Below are positions 16,531 to 19,665 of a stretch of 19,665 nucleotides of DNA, piece after piece (position 1 is the stretch's first letter; the number at the start of each line of letters is the position of its first letter). A model generated the notes under the pieces. That model was not told the DNA's origin, made no database searches, and saw nothing but the letters and a program-made list of their open reading frames with translations. Source of the stretch: Betaproteobacteria bacterium UBA3031 (GTDB taxonomy: Bacteria > Pseudomonadota > Gammaproteobacteria > Burkholderiales > Eutrophovitaceae); contig DFDI01000018.1 of assembly GCA_002367635.1 (NCBI GenBank), positions 485-20,149 of the forward strand, given 5' to 3'. A program made the position numbers and the translations under genes.

Positions 16531-17196
16531 TTATTGTTTGTGATGCAACTGAAGCACCTCCCAACCCTTTAACCGTGCATGGTCTAGCAACTTTGGGTCT
16601 GGATTAACTGCAATTGGTGTTTGCACAACGTCAAGCAGTGGCAGATCGTTAATCGAATCACTGAAAAATAGAGTCTCCTCAAAACTCGTCAAAGACAAAT
16701 CTATGGCATTCAACCATTGATTCACTCGACTCACTTTCCCCTCTCGAAAGGATGGTTCTCCAACAACATTACCTGTGAATTCGCCCTCTATCGCTTCGGG
16801 CTCAGTAGCAATGAGATGTTCGATGCCAAACTCATCTGCTATGGGTCTCGTGATGAATGAATTAGTTGCCGTAACGATAGCGATCAAATCACCTGAAAAC
16901 TGGAGCACCAAATCACGCGCTGCCTGAGTGATCATGGGCTGCACTTTCACCTTCATGAATTCTTCGTGCCACTGATTCAATTGAGCGCGCGGGTATTCGC
17001 TTAGCGGGCGTAATTGAAAATCCAAAAACTCAGCGATATCTAGCGTGCCGTTTTGATACTCTCGATAAAAATCTTGATTGCGGCTTTCGTACTCCTCTCG
17101 ATCAAGAATCTCCTTCTCAATGAGAAATTGAGCCCATTCATAATCGCTGTCACCATCAAGCAACGTATTATCAAGATCAAAAAGTACTAGCTTCAT
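16531..17196 (-). CDS. HAD superfamily subfamily IB phosphatase (SerB-like)
   Basis: A 221-residue hydrolase with all four HAD motifs: nucleophile and acid Asp7 and Asp9 in LFDLDNTLL, motif II Thr109 in VTATNS, motif III Lys154 in REGKVSRV, and motif IV Asp180 and Asp184 in FFSDSINDLPLL. A helical cap lies between motifs I and II (about 14-85), as in phosphoserine phosphatase. The substrate cannot be named from sequence; a small phosphorylated metabolite is likely. Proteins of this type are commonly next to hda and pcnB in betaproteobacteria, as here. It starts 35 bp after hda and is followed by the permease after 7 bp. Confidence 0.9.
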   Translation of the reverse strand: MKLVLFDLDNTLLDGDSDYEWAQFLIEKEILDREEYESRNQDFYREYQNGTLDIAEFLDFQLRPLSEYPRAQLNQWHEEFMKVKVQPMITQAARDLVLQFSGDLIAIVTATNSFITRPIADEFGIEHLIATEPEAIEGEFTGNVVGEPSFREGKVSRVNQWLNAIDLSLTSFEETLFFSDSINDLPLLDVVQTPIAVNPDPKLLDHARLKGWEVLQLHHKQ

Positions 17197-17231
17197 ACGA
17201 ATACCTTACTTAAATGAACCATCGAAAACCA

Positions 17232-17906
17232 TCACGCTCGATCTCCCGATTCGAAAAATGATTTCACTAAAGGAATCGTGATGCTCCTTTTGAGCTCCAT
17301 AGAATATCGATCCAAACCATCAAGCAACGCTACAAGACTCGTCAAATCACGGGGATGTCGCGCTAGAACGAAGGCAATGACCTCAGGGGAAATATTAAAC
17401 CCACGCAGTTTCGCATACTCCTCCATAGCCTCTGCTCTATGAATATCATCCAATGGGAAGACTTGATAGACCAAGCCCCAGCCAAGCCGAGTGAGCACAT
17501 CTGGCCTAAGACTTAGCCCGGATAAAGGTTGCCTCCCAGTAACAAACATACGGCCACCGCAATCTCTTATCTCGTTATACATATTAAAAAACTCAATTTG
17601 TTCATTGTCATCCAGGCGGTCTACGCCATCGACACAAACACAGAGCTGATCGTCAAGAGGATCCGCCTCATCCAAACTCAAACTGTGAGAAGTGCGTCTA
17701 CCTGAATCTTGCCAAGCAGCCCCAACAGCTTGTAACAAATGCGTCTTCCCTGACCCCTCCAAACCCCATAGATACAAAAACCGAACCTCTTCCCGACCAA
17801 GCAAAAACCTTCCTATGGTCGATAAAAGCTCGCGGTTTTGCCCAACCACAAAATTGTCGAGGGAGGGAGGCGGTGAAGCTTTAAGTTGGAAAGCAAGTTG
17901 ATGCAT
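17232..17906 (-). CDS. hda: DnaA regulatory inactivator Hda (DnaA-related AAA+ protein)
   Basis: Hda works with the DNA-loaded sliding clamp to stimulate ATP hydrolysis on DnaA and prevent re-initiation of replication. This 224-residue protein is a short DnaA-like AAA+ module without the DNA-binding domain of DnaA. It has the phrase LDNFVVGQNREL (16-27), Walker A GLEGSGKTHLL (48-58), a Walker B region CVDGVDRL (91-98), DVLTRLGWG (136-144, Arg140 as the candidate arginine finger) and the sensor II region RHPRDLTSL (183-191). The N-terminal QLAFQL (3-8) resembles the clamp-binding motif of Hda. The ATG has no evident ribosome-binding site and is preceded by a small hairpin. It is divergent from purM and heads the minus-strand run through folK. 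Confidence 0.93.
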   Translation of the reverse strand: MHQLAFQLKASPPPSLDNFVVGQNRELLSTIGRFLLGREEVRFLYLWGLEGSGKTHLLQAVGAAWQDSGRRTSHSLSLDEADPLDDQLCVCVDGVDRLDDNEQIEFFNMYNEIRDCGGRMFVTGRQPLSGLSLRPDVLTRLGWGLVYQVFPLDDIHRAEAMEEYAKLRGFNISPEVIAFVLARHPRDLTSLVALLDGLDRYSMELKRSITIPLVKSFFESGDRA

Positions 17907-17919
17907 TGTTCATTTCATT

Positions 17920-17941
17920 AACCGCCACTAACATAGCGGTT
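17920..17941. repeat. Inverted repeat just upstream of hda
   Basis: AACCGC and GCGGTT form a perfect 6-bp stem around a 10-base loop, ending 13 bp before the hda ATG. In the hda transcript it would sit immediately before the start region, where no ribosome-binding site is visible, so it could affect translation. It has no T-run, so it is not a terminator. Confidence 0.4.
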
Positions 17942-18011
17942 GCATTCCCTCTGAAGTGTCTCACTTTGGCACGCAGCGCTAATTAACAAAGTAAACCAGA
18001 GTGAGTTTAGG

Positions 18012-18041
18012 TAGAATCCAGTATTAATACTGAGAATTCTA
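18012..18041. promoter_or_regulatory. Imperfect 30-bp palindrome in the hda-purM divergent region
   Basis: A perfect 14-bp palindrome, CAGTATTAATACTG (18019-18032), is flanked by TAGAAT on the left and ATTCTA on the right, themselves complementary, with 1 and 3 unpaired bases between. The symmetry suggests an operator for a dimeric regulator, and TAGAAT could double as a -10 box for purM. No matching -35 is evident. It lies 100-130 bp before the preferred purM start. The rest of the 235-bp region (17907-18141) shows nothing else I can name. Confidence 0.4.
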
Positions 18042-18141
18042 TCAGGGTCTGAGACTAGCCTTGGCTGATTATCACGTTAACGAACCAAAAGACCCGAATA
18101 AAATTCTGTTAGCGGGTCAGGACTTAAGCGAGCAACCGATC

Positions 18142-19182
18142 GTGACAAACGAAAAACTCTCATACAAAGAAGCCGGGGTCGACATAGATGCTGGCGAGCA
18201 ACTCGTCAAAAATATCAAACCGCTGGCAGCAAAAACCAAGAGAGATGGCATGCTCGGCGGAATTGGTGGGTTTGGCGCCTTATTTGAAATTCCAAAAGGC
18301 TATAAAAATCCGATCCTTGTTACAGGTACAGACGGCGTAGGAACCAAATTAAAACTCGCTTTGGACCTTGAGCGACACGATACTATTGGGATCGATTTGG
18401 TTGCAATGAGCGTCAATGATATTTTGGTACAAGGCGCTGAACCTTTATTTTTCCTCGATTATTTTTCTTGTGGAAAACTTGACGTAGCAAGAGCAACAGA
18501 TGTTATTTCTGGTATCGCGCAAGGATGTGAGCAAGCCGGATGCGCACTCATTGGCGGAGAGACTGCAGAAATGCCCGGGATGTACGCCGGTGACGAGTAC
18601 GATCTAGCGGGATTTGCAGTTGGTGCCGTAGAAAAAGAACAGATTATCTCGGGCTCCGACATCTCAAAGGGTGATGTACTTCTGGGGTTGAGCAGCAGCG
18701 GCGCTCATTCAAATGGGTACTCCTTGATCCGTAAAATAATCTCAAAATCTGGGGCCAGACTCGATCAAGTTATTGGCGGGAAGACGCTTGGAGACCTGCT
18801 TATTGAACCAACGCGCATTTATGTTCGTCCCATTTTAGAGGCAATTAAAACAGGAACAATTAAAGGTCTCGCCCACATAACAGGTGGAGGGATCACCGAA
18901 AACGTCCCAAGAATACTCCCCGAAGATCTCGTTGCTGAAATCGATGTCAATTCCTGGCCAAGAAGCGATCTATTTATGTGGCTTCAGAAAAATGGGAATG
19001 TCGACGAAGAGGAAATGCTTCGAGTGTTTAATTGCGGAATCGGCATGGTGGTGGTTTGTGCTCCTGAGCATGCGGACACTCTACGTCAGATACTTGAATC
19101 AGCAGGAGAAACCGTCTTTCGCATTGGAAGTGTCTCAGACAGACAAGGAACGGAGCACCAAACACGTTTTATCAAGACCTAA
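18142..19182 (+). CDS. purM: Phosphoribosylformylglycinamidine cyclo-ligase (AIR synthetase)
   Basis: PurM closes the imidazole ring in purine synthesis, converting FGAM and ATP to AIR. From the GTG at 18142 the protein has 346 residues and begins MTNEKLSYKEAGVDIDAG, which lines up directly with the start of E. coli PurM (345 residues). The frame is also open upstream to a TTG at 18061, which would add 27 residues with no counterpart in E. coli PurM, so GTG is preferred. Motifs include GTDGVGTKL (62-70), DLVAMSVNDILVQGAEPLFF (85-104), GGETAEMPGMY and HITGGGITENVPR. The ribosome-binding site before GTG is weak. purN follows after 22 bp. Confidence 0.95.
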   Translation: MTNEKLSYKEAGVDIDAGEQLVKNIKPLAAKTKRDGMLGGIGGFGALFEIPKGYKNPILVTGTDGVGTKLKLALDLERHDTIGIDLVAMSVNDILVQGAEPLFFLDYFSCGKLDVARATDVISGIAQGCEQAGCALIGGETAEMPGMYAGDEYDLAGFAVGAVEKEQIISGSDISKGDVLLGLSSSGAHSNGYSLIRKIISKSGARLDQVIGGKTLGDLLIEPTRIYVRPILEAIKTGTIKGLAHITGGGITENVPRILPEDLVAEIDVNSWPRSDLFMWLQKNGNVDEEEMLRVFNCGIGMVVVCAPEHADTLRQILESAGETVFRIGSVSDRQGTEHQTRFIKT

Positions 19183-19204
19183 CCGAGCAAATGGCTCAGA
19201 TCTC

Positions 19205-19665
19205 ATGAAAAAAATAGCAATCTTGATATCTGGAACCGGCACCAACATGCAAGCCATTGTTGACGCACAGTTACCTCATGAAATTTGTGGTGTCATCAGC
19301 AATAATCCAAATGCTGCAGGCTTACGCTTCGCGGAGTCACGGGACATCAACACCTGCGTCGTCAATCACCGTGACTACGCTGATCGCGAGTCCTTCGATG
19401 AAGCCTTGGGGAACGCCATAGCTGCACTCCAACCAGACCTTGTTGTACTGGCTGGATTTATGAGAATTCTAACGGCCGGCCTGGTAACGCGTTTTGCTGG
19501 AAAAATGATCAATATCCACCCCTCTTTGCTGCCTGCATTTCGAGGATTGGACACTCACGAAAGAGCAATTGAAGAAGGCGTTAAACTGCACGGCTGTACC
19601 GTTCACTTCGTCACCCCGAACCTTGATGAAGGGCCTATTATTGCGCAAGCTGCGCTTTGCGTGAG
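19205..19665 (+). CDS. purN: Phosphoribosylglycinamide formyltransferase 1 (GART), C-terminus cut by window edge
   Basis: PurN transfers a formyl group from 10-formyltetrahydrofolate to GAR in purine synthesis. From the ATG at 19205 it reads MKKIAILISGTGTNMQAIV and stays open to the window edge for 153 codons, about 70% of the usual 210. The catalytic Asn103 and His105 are in INIHPSLLPAF and Asp141 in LDEGPII, matching E. coli Asn106, His108 and Asp144 with a shift of three. It follows purM by 22 bp, as in the purMN operon of many proteobacteria. No strong ribosome-binding site is visible. Confidence 0.96.
   Translation, partial: MKKIAILISGTGTNMQAIVDAQLPHEICGVISNNPNAAGLRFAESRDINTCVVNHRDYADRESFDEALGNAIAALQPDLVVLAGFMRILTAGLVTRFAGKMINIHPSLLPAFRGLDTHERAIEEGVKLHGCTVHFVTPNLDEGPIIAQAALCV

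Noticed and set aside
19185..19196. Small GAGC/GCTC inverted repeat between purM and purN
   Set aside because: A four-base stem with no T-run is too weak to call a terminator or attenuator.
1..19665. Possible defence island, toxin-antitoxin pair, CRISPR array, prophage or integron
   Set aside because: Nearly all the sequence is taken by recognisable metabolic, transport and housekeeping genes, and no repeats, integrase or transposase sequences are visible.

Overview
This is an ordinary, gene-dense bacterial chromosome segment of moderate GC content. It is most likely from a betaproteobacterium. The main clue is gene order: purN, purM, the DnaA regulator hda, a HAD phosphatase, pcnB, folK, panB and panC lie together, a neighbourhood I associate with Betaproteobacteria. 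The PanC motif FVNRLQF (Arg where many PanC proteins have Pro) also fits. Nothing here looks phage-derived, and I see no rRNA, tRNA, CRISPR array or insertion sequence.

Left half (1-9984): a carboxylate uptake and beta-oxidation island. A minus-strand operon, read from about 8200 down to 1, encodes a periplasmic substrate-binding protein, two branched-chain-type ABC permeases (LivH and LivM types), two ATPases (LivG and LivF types), a bifunctional enoyl-CoA hydratase/3-hydroxyacyl-CoA dehydrogenase, and a thiolase cut by the window edge. An AlkK/DmdB-like acyl-CoA ligase is transcribed divergently across a 149-bp intergenic region. Together they could import an organic acid, activate it to its CoA thioester and shorten it by beta-oxidation. 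That makes an acid a better guess than leucine as the transported substrate. The ATPase pair is unusual: the LivF-type partner has Arg in place of the Walker A lysine.

Middle (9998-12628): a pantothenate operon, panB-panC, followed closely by a GhrA-like D-2-hydroxyacid dehydrogenase. It converges on the acyl-CoA ligase with only 13 bp between the two stop codons. A 260-bp gene-free, AT-rich gap separates panB from folK.

Right half (12889-19665): a minus-strand run hda, HAD-IB phosphatase, FecCD/BtuC-type permease, BtuD/FecE-type ATPase, pcnB and folK, mostly overlapping or tightly spaced. The metal-chelate/cobalamin-type transporter pair has no substrate-binding protein here and sits inside the otherwise housekeeping cluster. 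Divergent from hda, purM and a right-truncated purN start the purine pathway genes. A 30-bp imperfect palindrome lies in the purM leader.

I found no clearly new system. The most interesting leads are the asymmetric ABC ATPase pair, the possible use of the 2-hydroxyacid dehydrogenase as a ketopantoate reductase, and the acid-uptake/beta-oxidation island as a functional unit.
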